DNA from: Pseudarthrobacter oxydans
GTDB taxonomy: Bacteria > Actinomycetota > Actinomycetes > Actinomycetales > Micrococcaceae
Assembly: GCF_013314975.1 (NCBI RefSeq)
Contig: NZ_JABTYH010000001.1
Span: 124,001-188,000, forward strand
Length of the DNA stretch: 64,000 bases
Direction of reading: 5' to 3'
The notes beneath the pieces are model-generated. The model was not told the DNA's origin. It made no database searches and saw nothing but the letters and a program-made list of their open reading frames with translations. Position 1 is the stretch's first letter. Each line of letters begins with the position of its first letter. The translations under genes and the position numbers were made by a program. This document shows positions 16,447-24,352 of the stretch, one piece after another.

Positions 16447-17544
16447 ATGAGCCAGGAAACGGACACCACCCAGCAGGCCACCGTGGTGGGCGGCGCAGAG
16501 CACAGTACCCGCGGCGCCTATGTCACCGGTGGAGCGGAATTCAACCGTGATACCAACTACATCGAGGACCGCATCACCAAAGATGGCTCCCCGGGCAGCA
16601 ATGGCGAGCCCGGCTGGCCCGTGGAGGCGGGCCGCTACCGGCTGATCGCCGCACGTGCCTGCCCCTGGGCCAACAGGACTGTCATCGTCCGGCGCCTGCT
16701 TGGACTGGAGGACGCCATTTCCCTGGGACAGCCCGGCCCCACCCATGATGCGCGGTCGTGGACCTTTGACCTCGATCCGGGGGGCGTGGACCCGGTCCTG
16801 GGTATCGAAAGGCTCCAGGATGCCTACTTCACACGTTTCCCTGGCTACCCGCGGGGCATTACCGTCCCGGCAATCGTGGACGTGGCCAGCGGCGCCGTGG
16901 TGACCAACGATTTCCCCCAAATCACCCTGGACTTCGCGACTGAGTGGACGGAGTTCCACCGGCCGGGGGCGCCGGACCTGTACCCGGAGACTCTGCGGGA
17001 GGAGATCGACCAGGTCAACAAGCGTGTGTTCACCGAGGTCAACAACGGGGTATACCGCTGCGGCTTTGCTGGCTCCCAGGAAGCCTACGACGCCGCCTAC
17101 GCCCGGCTGTGGTCGGCACTTGACTGGCTGGAAGACCGGCTCTCGGGGCAGCGCTACCTTGTGGGCGACACCATCACGGAAGCGGATGTCCGGCTGTTCA
17201 CCACGCTGGCACGCTTCGACGCCGTTTACCACGGCCACTTCAAGTGCAACCGCCAGAAACTCAACGAACTGCCCGCCCTCTGGGGCTACGCCCGGGATCT
17301 CTTCCAGACCCCGGGCTTTGGGGACACCATCGACTTCGTGCAGATCAAGCAGCACTATTACATCGTCCATGAGGACATCAACCCCACAGGCATCGTTCCT
17401 GCGGGCCCGGACCTGTGTGGCTGGCTGGAAGCCCACGGCCGGGAAGCACTTGGCGGCCGTCCCTTTGGAGACGGCACGCCGCCCGGACCAGTCAGGAAGG
17501 GCGAGGAAGTGGAGTCCGGCCACGGGGCTGCTCCGGAATCGTAG
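16447..17544 (+). CDS. Glutathionyl-hydroquinone reductase-like thiol transferase
   Basis: This 365-residue protein has the GST fold of the YqjG/Xi class. The thioredoxin-like domain contains the catalytic motif A-C-P-W-A with Cys72, preceded by GRYRLIAAR. The middle region (PGYPRGITVPAIVD, VVTNDFPQITLDFATEW) and the all-helical C-terminal domain (TITEADVRLFTTLARFDAVY) match the class. Glutathione is generally absent from actinobacteria, so mycothiol is the likelier thiol; the window also encodes MshC. Members reduce S-conjugated hydroquinones. The physiological substrate is unknown. Confidence 0.88.
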   Translation: MSQETDTTQQATVVGGAEHSTRGAYVTGGAEFNRDTNYIEDRITKDGSPGSNGEPGWPVEAGRYRLIAARACPWANRTVIVRRLLGLEDAISLGQPGPTHDARSWTFDLDPGGVDPVLGIERLQDAYFTRFPGYPRGITVPAIVDVASGAVVTNDFPQITLDFATEWTEFHRPGAPDLYPETLREEIDQVNKRVFTEVNNGVYRCGFAGSQEAYDAAYARLWSALDWLEDRLSGQRYLVGDTITEADVRLFTTLARFDAVYHGHFKCNRQKLNELPALWGYARDLFQTPGFGDTIDFVQIKQHYYIVHEDINPTGIVPAGPDLCGWLEAHGREALGGRPFGDGTPPGPVRKGEEVESGHGAAPES

Positions 17545-17584
17545 GGGCAGCATGCGGTAAGCGCTTTCCGGCTAGACTTGCGCC

Positions 17585-18694
17585 ATGCAGACATCACACG
17601 GCTTTGTGGCGCCCGGATATGGCGGTGTCCTTGAACTGTTCGACTCATTTCTTCGCGATGACCCGAAGTACAGCGCGCAGCTGGCCGCGTACAGGGACGG
17701 TGTCCAGGTGGTCGGGCTGTCCGGGGGGCCGGAGATGGCTCCGGACTCCGTGACAGGGGCGTACTCCTGCTCCAAGGGGGTGGCCGCCATGGTGATCGGA
17801 CTGCTGGTGCAGGACGGACTGCTGCACCTGGACCAAACCGTGGCCCACTACTGGCCGGAGTTCGGCGTACATGGAAAGGACCGGCTCCTGGTCCGGCAGG
17901 CCTTGTCCCACCAGGCCGGGCTTATGGGGGTTGAAGGCGGCTTCCCCCTGGACGAGTTCACCACTCCGGCCGCCGCCGCCCGGCTCGCCGCAGCGGCCCC
18001 GGCCTGGGAGCCCGGCAGGCAGTTCGGCTACCACGCGCTCACCATCGGGATCATCATGGAGGAACTGTGCCGCCGCACTGCCGGAGAAACGCTGCAGGAG
18101 GTGTACGAGCGGCGGATCCGGCGTCCGTTCGGCGTCGACTTTTTCCTCGGACTCCCGGCCGAACAGGAATCCCGCTACCGGAACGTCCTCTACTCGGCCG
18201 GCCCGGAACAGCCCTGGCTGGATCCGCTCAGCCTTGAAGGCCTGAACAGCAACGCCCCCGTAAGCACCATCATGGAACTCCCCAACATCCGCGCTGTCCG
18301 GGCCGCAGGAATGTCCGCGGCCGGAGGGGTGGGAACCGCTGAAGGCCTGGCCCGCCTCTACGCCGCGGCCACCACGGGCACCAACGGAGGGACACCGTTC
18401 CTCAACGCAGCGACAGTCGACCTCATGTCCCGGGAACAGGCGTGGGGGCTTGACCGCTCCTCCGGGCTGGACAACGCGTTCGCCGTTGTGTTCATGAAAC
18501 CGCACCCGTCGCGCAACTTCGGCAGCCACCGTGCGTTCGGGCATGAGGGGGCCAACGCCGCCCTCGGGTTCGCGGACCCGGTCTATGGCCTGGGCTTCGG
18601 TTACATCCCGCAGCGGCAGGAGGACGGCCGGACACCTGGCCGTGCACACCGCCTGGCCGCTGAAGTACGCCGATCGGCGGCGGATTTGTCCTGA
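17585..18694 (+). CDS. Serine hydrolase, class C beta-lactamase fold
   Basis: This 369-residue enzyme has the S-x-x-K motif as S61-C-S-K64 in YSCSKGVAAMVIGLLVQDG. The family block LVRQALSHQAGL follows, and a YHALTIGIIMEELCRR segment carries the Tyr motif position. There is no signal peptide, so it is probably cytoplasmic and an esterase or peptidase rather than a resistance enzyme. The C-terminal GHEGANAALGFADPVYGLGFGYIPQR matches the esterase EstB/LACTB-type group. The start at 17585 lies 40 bp after the preceding gene. Confidence 0.88.
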   Translation: MQTSHGFVAPGYGGVLELFDSFLRDDPKYSAQLAAYRDGVQVVGLSGGPEMAPDSVTGAYSCSKGVAAMVIGLLVQDGLLHLDQTVAHYWPEFGVHGKDRLLVRQALSHQAGLMGVEGGFPLDEFTTPAAAARLAAAAPAWEPGRQFGYHALTIGIIMEELCRRTAGETLQEVYERRIRRPFGVDFFLGLPAEQESRYRNVLYSAGPEQPWLDPLSLEGLNSNAPVSTIMELPNIRAVRAAGMSAAGGVGTAEGLARLYAAATTGTNGGTPFLNAATVDLMSREQAWGLDRSSGLDNAFAVVFMKPHPSRNFGSHRAFGHEGANAALGFADPVYGLGFGYIPQRQEDGRTPGRAHRLAAEVRRSAADLS

Positions 18695-18774
18695 ACCGTC
18701 CTGCGCCCGTGCCGCCGCGGACGCCTGACCAGCAGCTTTGTCCACAGCCGTAGGTCGCCCGTAACGTTGTGCGG

Positions 18775-19893
18775 ATGACCAAGCCTAAAATACGCCCGGA
18801 CGCCCGCTGGGCCAGGGGGACCGTTTTCCTCAAACAGGCGGTATCGGGCTTGTCTGCGGCCTTTGCAACACAGCGGCTCCAGCTGGCGGCAAAAGCGGCA
18901 GTTGCCGCCGGAGTGGCGTTCCTGATCGCACCCCTGATGCCGGGCGCGGCTGCCAACTATCCCTACTACGCACCACTCGGCGCGCTGGTGGCCATGTACC
19001 ACAATGTTGCCGGTTCGGTTAAGCAGGGCATGCAGGCCCTCGCCGGACTCGCCATGGGCATCGGCCTTGCGTTCGTGCTGGTCAACGTGACCGATCCGTC
19101 GCCCCTTGCCGTGGCACTGATCATGGGCATTGGCGTGCTGCTGGGCGGCCTTCCGGGAATTGGCAAGGGCAGTGACTGGATTCCGACGGCGGCGCTGCTG
19201 GTCCTGCTGGTCGGCGGCAGCAACCCGGACGATTTTTCGTTCGGCTACCTCCTGCAGATGGGTGTGGGAGTGGCGGTGGGAATCGGCGTCAATTTCCTGA
19301 TCTTTCCACCGCTGCACTTCAATGCCGCGGCAGCCAGCCTGGACGATTTGCGCATCGCCCTCGGCAAACAGCTCACGGACATGGGCAAGGCGCTCCTGGA
19401 AGAGTGGCCGCCCAAGCACGAGGACTGGTCGCGCCGTTCGGACGAGCTCTCGGCCGCTGCCCGCTCCGTCCGGCACCTTGTCAAGGAGGCCGACGCCAGC
19501 CGCCGGGCAAACCCGCGGCGCAAGCTCCACCCGCGTGACGTTGACCTCGATTACCGCAACCTGCGCGAACTGGAGCGGGTGACCTTCCACATCCAGGACA
19601 TTACGGACGTCTTGTCGGATGTCATTTACGAGAGCGACGTGCCGTATGGGGTGCCGCTGCAGGACAACGCCCCGCTGGCTGACGCCCTGAAGTCAGCCGG
19701 GGATCTTCTGCGCTCGTTCAGCGAAGATGACCCGGCCACACAGGAAGAGAAGCTCAAGGAGGCCAGGACGGCGGTGGAAGCCTGCCTCGCTGCCACCGCC
19801 GGGAGGCAGCCGGACCAGGGGATGGTTCCGGCGTCCGAATCGGTCCTCCTGAGCCTCCACCGGATCCTGCGGGCTGTCCGGACAGCTGCCTAA
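18775..19893 (+). CDS. FUSC/aromatic acid exporter family membrane protein
   Basis: A 372-residue protein with about six membrane segments in the first half (LAAKAAVAAGVAFLIAPLMP, YYAPLGALVAMYHNVAGSV, GLAMGIGLAFVLVNV, VALIMGIGVLLGG, LLVLLVGG, GVGVAVGIGVNFLIFPPLHF). A long cytoplasmic helical region rich in charged residues follows. This fits half-size ArAE/FUSC proteins, thought to export aromatic or other organic acids. ATG at 18775 is used; a GTG two codons earlier is also possible. Its stop overlaps that of the convergent MaoC gene by four bases. Confidence 0.82.
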   Translation: MTKPKIRPDARWARGTVFLKQAVSGLSAAFATQRLQLAAKAAVAAGVAFLIAPLMPGAAANYPYYAPLGALVAMYHNVAGSVKQGMQALAGLAMGIGLAFVLVNVTDPSPLAVALIMGIGVLLGGLPGIGKGSDWIPTAALLVLLVGGSNPDDFSFGYLLQMGVGVAVGIGVNFLIFPPLHFNAAAASLDDLRIALGKQLTDMGKALLEEWPPKHEDWSRRSDELSAAARSVRHLVKEADASRRANPRRKLHPRDVDLDYRNLRELERVTFHIQDITDVLSDVIYESDVPYGVPLQDNAPLADALKSAGDLLRSFSEDDPATQEEKLKEARTAVEACLAATAGRQPDQGMVPASESVLLSLHRILRAVRTAA

Positions 19894-20801
19894 AGGGCGC
19901 GCACTGAACCGTGGAAATGGCGCCGGCCGGAGCGGGAATTCCAGGCCACGAAGTCGGACCGGCCCCACGCCCCGGCAGAACCCTCCACTGTTGTAATCTC
20001 CAACGCGACCCTGCAGGGAAGGAACACCGGGGCGTCAAAGTCCACGTCCCAGGCGAAGGAATCACCACGGGACGGGCCTACGTCAGCGAGCGCCCTCGAG
20101 GCAAGGTACATGCCGTGCGCGATGGACCGCCGCATTCCCAGTGCCTTGGCGGAGAGCACGCTCAAGTGAATGGGATTGAAGTCGCCGGATACTGCGGCGT
20201 AGGCACGGCCGGTATCAACACCGAGGTGCCAGAGGGCCGTGGGATCCGGCGCCTTGAAGTCGGCCCGGTCGGGAGCCGGGGACGGCTTGTCGATGCCCGG
20301 GAGGAAGACTCCCTTGGCAAGGTAGGTGGAGATTCCCAGCCAGCAGACCTCGGCTGTTCCTGCCCGGCGCACCTCGGCGATCACGTCCACCTGTGTGCCT
20401 GAACGATGCCCACGCAGGTTCTCCACCCTGGCGGTGATATCCAGGGCGTCCGTGAAAAGTACGGGAATCCGCTGCTCCACACTGTTCCGAAGGTGGATCA
20501 TACCGAGCAACGGCAAGGGAAAATCGTCCCTGTTCATCACGCTCATGGCCAAAGGAAAGGCGAGGGCGTGGATAAACCCGGCGGGCAGCACGTCGCTGGC
20601 TGTTTCCCCGATCAGGTGCTGGTACGCGGTCAGGGTGGCAACGTCGACGGCGACGCCCCGCACTTCATGGCTTTCAGCCGGCAGGGCGGTTCCGTCATGG
20701 GCGCCCAAAAGCCTGCGGCGGGCGGCCTGCGCTGCGGCATTGACGTACAGTTTGGACAGCGACGGCATCTCCCCCAGAATGACCGGCTGGGCGGAAGTCA
20801 T
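19890..20801 (-). CDS. MaoC-like hydratase (HtdX-type, (R)-specific)
   Basis: This 303-residue double hot-dog protein carries the hydratase 2 motif YAAVSGDFNPIHLSVLSAKA, with the catalytic Asp and His, followed by RSIAHGMYLASRAL. Such enzymes interconvert enoyl and (R)-3-hydroxyacyl thioesters. The start at 20801 (MTSAQPVILGEMPS) overlaps the stop of the FabG4-like gene (ATGA). The order MaoC/FabG4/FadA2 matches the conserved HtdX-FabG4-FadA2 locus of Mycobacterium, which supports an (R)-hydroxyacyl route with the two upstream genes. Confidence 0.88.
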   Translation of the reverse strand: MTSAQPVILGEMPSLSKLYVNAAAQAARRRLLGAHDGTALPAESHEVRGVAVDVATLTAYQHLIGETASDVLPAGFIHALAFPLAMSVMNRDDFPLPLLGMIHLRNSVEQRIPVLFTDALDITARVENLRGHRSGTQVDVIAEVRRAGTAEVCWLGISTYLAKGVFLPGIDKPSPAPDRADFKAPDPTALWHLGVDTGRAYAAVSGDFNPIHLSVLSAKALGMRRSIAHGMYLASRALADVGPSRGDSFAWDVDFDAPVFLPCRVALEITTVEGSAGAWGRSDFVAWNSRSGRRHFHGSVRAL

Positions 20802-22138
20802 GCCCCCACCATGTTCTGCCCGCATACCCGCAGGACCTCCCCGTTGATTCCCGCGGCGGCGTCGCTTGCCAGGAACGCGATGGTTTCCGCAACGTCCGTT
20901 GGCCTGCCGCCCTGCTGCAGCGAATTCAGCCGCCGCCCGATCTCCCTGACGGCGAAGGGGATCCGTGCCGTCATCTCGGTTTCGATGAAGCCCGGGGCCA
21001 CCGCATTGATGCTTCCCCCGTGCGCTGCCAGGAGCGGAGCACTGGCCCTGACCATTCCCATTACCCCTGCCTTGGACGCCGCGTAGTTGGTCTGCCCCCT
21101 GTTGCCGGCGATGCCGCTGGTGGAAGCAACAGACACAATACGTGGTGATTCCCGGAAGTGTTCGGATGCAAGCAGCGCTTCGTTGATCCTGAGCTGCGCG
21201 GTGATGTTGATGCCGATCACCGAGCTCCACTTCGAGTGGTCCATGTTGGCGAGCAGCTTGTCCCGGGTGATGCCTGCATTGTGGACCATGATGTCCAGAC
21301 GACCGTGGCGCTGTGCCGCGTGCCCGATGATCCGCTGCCCGGCGTCGTCCCTGCTGATGTCCAGCTGCAGGGCTGTCCCCCGGACCTCGTTCGCCACGGC
21401 TGCCAGCTGGTCACCGGCTGCCGGAACGTCGACAAGGATGAGCGTTGCGCCGTCACGGTGCAGGGTGCGTGCAATGGCTGCGCCGATGCCGCGGGCTGCT
21501 CCGGTCACAACGGCAATCTTGCCTGCCAGTGGCTGGTCAACGTCGCGGGCGGGCTCACCGGAGGCGCTGGACACGGTGATGAACTGCCCGTCCACGAAGG
21601 CGGAACGGCCCGAAAGGAAGAACCGGAGGGCGGCCAGGGAACTTGCGCTTGTTGCCTGGACTCCTTGCCGGAGAACTATGCCGTTGCCGGTGGCGCCCCC
21701 GCGCAGTTCCTTCGCCAGCGAACGCAGGAACCCGTCGATCCCCTGGCGGGCAGCCGCAGCGGCGGGGGAATCTGCCTCTGACGCCGGCCGGGACACCGTG
21801 ACCACCCGGCCGCCCGGGGCGAGGTCCCGCAGCGAGGCAGCTGCCGTGAGGATGGGCTTTTCCAGATCGCCGGGGCTGGCCACTTCGTCCAGTGCCAGGA
21901 TGATGGCACCCAGTTTTTCCCGGGGTACCGCGTGCCGCCTGACATCGAGGTCCCAGGAGAGCAGTTCGGCAGCCAGGTTGTCGGCGTCGGCGCTATTTCC
22001 CTGCACCAGGACGGGGCCTGTGATCAAGGGCTGCCCGGGCTGGTACCTGCGGAGAGCCGCGGGCTGGGGCAGTCCGAGCTTTTTGGCAACGTTCCTGCCC
22101 ACGCCGTGGTGTACCAGTTGTGCGTACTTGTCTGTCAT
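20798..22138 (-). CDS. fabG4: High-molecular-weight 3-oxoacyl reductase, FabG4-like
   Basis: This is a 446-residue two-domain SDR. The N-terminal about 200 residues are a degenerate Rossmann domain typical of FabG4. The C-terminal catalytic domain has the NAD motif VVTGAARGIGAAIA, the N-A-G motif HNAGITRDKLLANMD, catalytic Ser in VSVASTSGIAGN and YAASK (Tyr-x-x-x-Lys). Mycobacterial FabG4 reduces 3-oxoacyl-CoA with NADH, unlike the small NADPH-dependent FabG. It is coupled at both ends: 9 bp after the thiolase and overlapping the MaoC gene. Confidence 0.93.
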   Translation of the reverse strand: MTDKYAQLVHHGVGRNVAKKLGLPQPAALRRYQPGQPLITGPVLVQGNSADADNLAAELLSWDLDVRRHAVPREKLGAIILALDEVASPGDLEKPILTAAASLRDLAPGGRVVTVSRPASEADSPAAAAARQGIDGFLRSLAKELRGGATGNGIVLRQGVQATSASSLAALRFFLSGRSAFVDGQFITVSSASGEPARDVDQPLAGKIAVVTGAARGIGAAIARTLHRDGATLILVDVPAAGDQLAAVANEVRGTALQLDISRDDAGQRIIGHAAQRHGRLDIMVHNAGITRDKLLANMDHSKWSSVIGINITAQLRINEALLASEHFRESPRIVSVASTSGIAGNRGQTNYAASKAGVMGMVRASAPLLAAHGGSINAVAPGFIETEMTARIPFAVREIGRRLNSLQQGGRPTDVAETIAFLASDAAAGINGEVLRVCGQNMVGA

Positions 22139-22147
22139 CTGTGTCCC

Positions 22148-23509
22148 CTACAGCGATTCGAGAATGGCGACGACGCCCTGGCCGCCGGCGGCGCAGACGG
22201 AGACCAGGCCCCGTGCGGGCCGTCCGTCCGTCCTGCCTTTGGCGTGGAGCTGCTTGGCCAGCGAAGCCACAATCCGGCCGCCGGTGGCGGCGAAAGGATG
22301 GCCGGCGGCCAGGGACGAGCCGTTGACGTTCAGGCGCGAACGGTCGACGCTGCCCAAGGCGCCGTCCAGGCCAAGACGGGTCCGGCCGAATTCCTCGTCC
22401 TCCCAGGCCGCCAGAGTGCTGAGGACCGTGGCGGCAAAGGCTTCGTGGATCTCGAAGTAGTCGATGTCAGCAAGCGTGAGGCCTTGCCGGGCCAGCAGCC
22501 TGGGCACGGCGAACACGGGAGCCATGAGCAGGCCGTCTTTGCCGTGGACAAAGTCGACGGCGGCAGCCTCGGCATCTACCACTGCCGCGAGCTTGGGCAG
22601 GTCATGGGCGTCTGCCCAGGACTCGGAAGCCAGCAGGACCGTTGAGGCCCCGTCCGTCAGCGGCGTGGAGTTGCCGGCCGTCATGGTGGCGTCGGCACCG
22701 AGGTTCTTGCCGAAGACCGGCTTGAGGGTAGCGAGCTTTTCGAGCGACGTATCGGCGCGGAGGTTGCCGTCGCGCGCCAGGCCCCGGTACGGCGTAATGA
22801 GGTCATCGAAGAACCCGGCCTGGTAGGCGGCCGCGAGGTTCCGGTGGCTGTTGTAGGCCAGCTCGTCCTGGGCCTCACGCGAAATCTTCCACTGTGCCGT
22901 GGTGAGGGCCTGGTGCTCCCCCATGGACAGGCCGGTTCGGGGCTCGGCCGTCCCGGGAGCCAGCGGGGCCAGGTCCTTGGGCCGCAGCCGGCCGAGGATC
23001 TGCAGCCGCTGCGGCAGCGTCTTTGCCCGGCTGAGGTCCAGGATCACTTCGCGAAGGCCCTCGCTGACCACCACGGGAGCATCCGAAGCGGAATCCACGC
23101 CGCCGGCCACTGCTGAGTCGATCTGTCCCAGCTTGATCTTGTTCGCCAGGCCCACCACGGTCTCCAGGCCGGTGGCACAGGCCTGCTGCAGGTCGTAGGC
23201 TGGGGTCTCGGCGGAGAGCGCGGAGCCCAGCACGGCTTCACGGGTGAGATTGAAGTCCCTGGAGTGCTTGAGGACCGCACCGGCGGCCACTTCCCCGATG
23301 CGCTCATCCTGCAGTCCGAACCGGGCGATGAGCCCGTCCAGTGCCGCGGTCAGCATGTCCAGGTTGGAGGACTTTGCGTAGGCACTGCCGGCGCGGGCAA
23401 ACGGAATCCGGTTTCCTCCGACGATCACTGCCTTGCGGAGGCCAGGGGTTCCTGCAGTCGGGCTGCCTGCTTCTTCGGGTCCAGCGGTGGACTGTCCGTC
23501 AATGGACAT
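22148..23509 (-). CDS. Acetyl-CoA acetyltransferase (thiolase), FadA2-like
   Basis: This 453-residue thiolase has the nucleophilic Cys in DLQQACATGLETVV, the N-E-A-F-type block FEIHEAFAATVLS (HEAF variant), and the second catalytic Cys in LVSVCAAGGQGVVA near the C-terminus. It cleaves or condenses 3-oxoacyl-CoA. The start at 23509 follows GAGGAGATATCC, a very good ribosome site. It heads the minus-strand operon thiolase/FabG4/MaoC and is divergent from the TetR gene, with a palindromic operator in the 61-bp gap. Confidence 0.93.
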   Translation of the reverse strand: MSIDGQSTAGPEEAGSPTAGTPGLRKAVIVGGNRIPFARAGSAYAKSSNLDMLTAALDGLIARFGLQDERIGEVAAGAVLKHSRDFNLTREAVLGSALSAETPAYDLQQACATGLETVVGLANKIKLGQIDSAVAGGVDSASDAPVVVSEGLREVILDLSRAKTLPQRLQILGRLRPKDLAPLAPGTAEPRTGLSMGEHQALTTAQWKISREAQDELAYNSHRNLAAAYQAGFFDDLITPYRGLARDGNLRADTSLEKLATLKPVFGKNLGADATMTAGNSTPLTDGASTVLLASESWADAHDLPKLAAVVDAEAAAVDFVHGKDGLLMAPVFAVPRLLARQGLTLADIDYFEIHEAFAATVLSTLAAWEDEEFGRTRLGLDGALGSVDRSRLNVNGSSLAAGHPFAATGGRIVASLAKQLHAKGRTDGRPARGLVSVCAAGGQGVVAILESL

Positions 23510-23534
23510 GGATATCTCCTCGGGTCACGTGCGG

Positions 23535-23563
23535 TTACCGATACCCAGCGTACCTGATACGCT
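23535..23563 (+). promoter_or_regulatory. Candidate promoter of the TetR gene (leaderless)
   Basis: TTACCG at 23535-23540 and TACGCT at 23558-23563 are 17 bp apart and resemble -35 and -10 boxes. The predicted start of transcription falls at or next to the GTG at 23571, and no ribosome site precedes that GTG, so a leaderless mRNA is suggested. Based on spacing and weak consensus only. Confidence 0.4.
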
Positions 23564-23571
23564 GGGTATCG
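23539..23571. promoter_or_regulatory. TetR-type palindromic operator
   Basis: Perfect 14-bp arms (CGATACCCAGCGTA at 23539-23552, TACGCTGGGTATCG at 23558-23571) flank a CCTGA spacer. The palindrome spans the candidate -10 box and touches the first base of the regulator's start codon, and lies 30 bp from the thiolase start codon. This is the expected place for an autoregulating TetR that also controls the divergent operon. Confidence 0.85.
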
Positions 23572-24257
23572 TGAACAACCACGACAACGGCCCGGCTGTG
23601 CCGCCTGCACCCGGCAGCCCTGACGGGCGCTCTTCGCGCTGGCAGAGCCACCGGGAGGAACGCCGCAGGGAGCTGATCAAGTCTGCACGGCGAGCAGTGC
23701 ACGTGCTGGGCAGCGACGCCTCCATGGAAGAGATCGCTGCCGCAGCCGGCACCTCGAAGTCCGTTTTCTACCGCTATTTCGGTGACAAGGCCGGGCTTCA
23801 GCAGGCCGTAGGCGAAGTTGTCCTGAGCCAGATGCAGCGCCGGATCCAGGAAGCCGCCCAGAACGCGGACACTCCGCGCGAAGGCCTCCTGGCCATGGTC
23901 TCCGCCTACCTCCAGATGGCGGACACCAGCCCGAACGTCTACACGTTCGTCACCCGGTACGGCAGCGGCGACCCGGAGGTTTCCTCGGGCGCAGTGTCCG
24001 GGGCGCTCGGACATTTCTTTGACGCCGTGGCCGACATGATCGCCACCCCCATGAGATCTCACCTGGGCGACGGCAAGCAGGCAGTGATCGGCTACTGGCC
24101 CAAGGCGGCTATCGGAATGGTGCGTAACGCCGGGGAACAATGGCTGAGCACTCCGGACTCCCCTGCCAAGCCCGGCCAGGAGGCGATGGCACGGCAGATC
24201 ACAGCCTGGCTGTGCGTAGGCATCGCCCCCGAACTCTCAACCTCGGCACGCGGATGA
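23571..24257 (+). CDS. TetR family transcriptional regulator of the fatty-acid cluster
   Basis: A 228-residue regulator. The helix-turn-helix is SMEEIAAAAGTSKSVFYRYF, followed by GDKAGLQQAVGEVVLSQM. The C-terminal ligand domain includes a Trp-rich segment (GYWPKAAIGMVRNAGEQW). The frame is open upstream through the operator, but GTG at 23571 is preferred because it follows the operator directly. TetR proteins of this type usually sense acyl-CoA. It probably represses both itself and the thiolase/fabG4/MaoC operon. Confidence 0.9.
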   Translation: MNNHDNGPAVPPAPGSPDGRSSRWQSHREERRRELIKSARRAVHVLGSDASMEEIAAAAGTSKSVFYRYFGDKAGLQQAVGEVVLSQMQRRIQEAAQNADTPREGLLAMVSAYLQMADTSPNVYTFVTRYGSGDPEVSSGAVSGALGHFFDAVADMIATPMRSHLGDGKQAVIGYWPKAAIGMVRNAGEQWLSTPDSPAKPGQEAMARQITAWLCVGIAPELSTSARG

Positions 24258-24352
24258 CCCCACACTGCCCGCCAGGCAAGACACGACCCGCAGCCAATGT
24301 AACCAACTACCCGTAACCACAAGCACTGTCAGCACCAACGAAGGACATTGAC

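Noticed and set aside
16342..17553. A 403-codon minus-strand open frame opposite the glutathionyl reductase-like gene
   Set aside because: The plus strand carries the CPWA motif and full GST fold; the minus frame has no recognisable feature.
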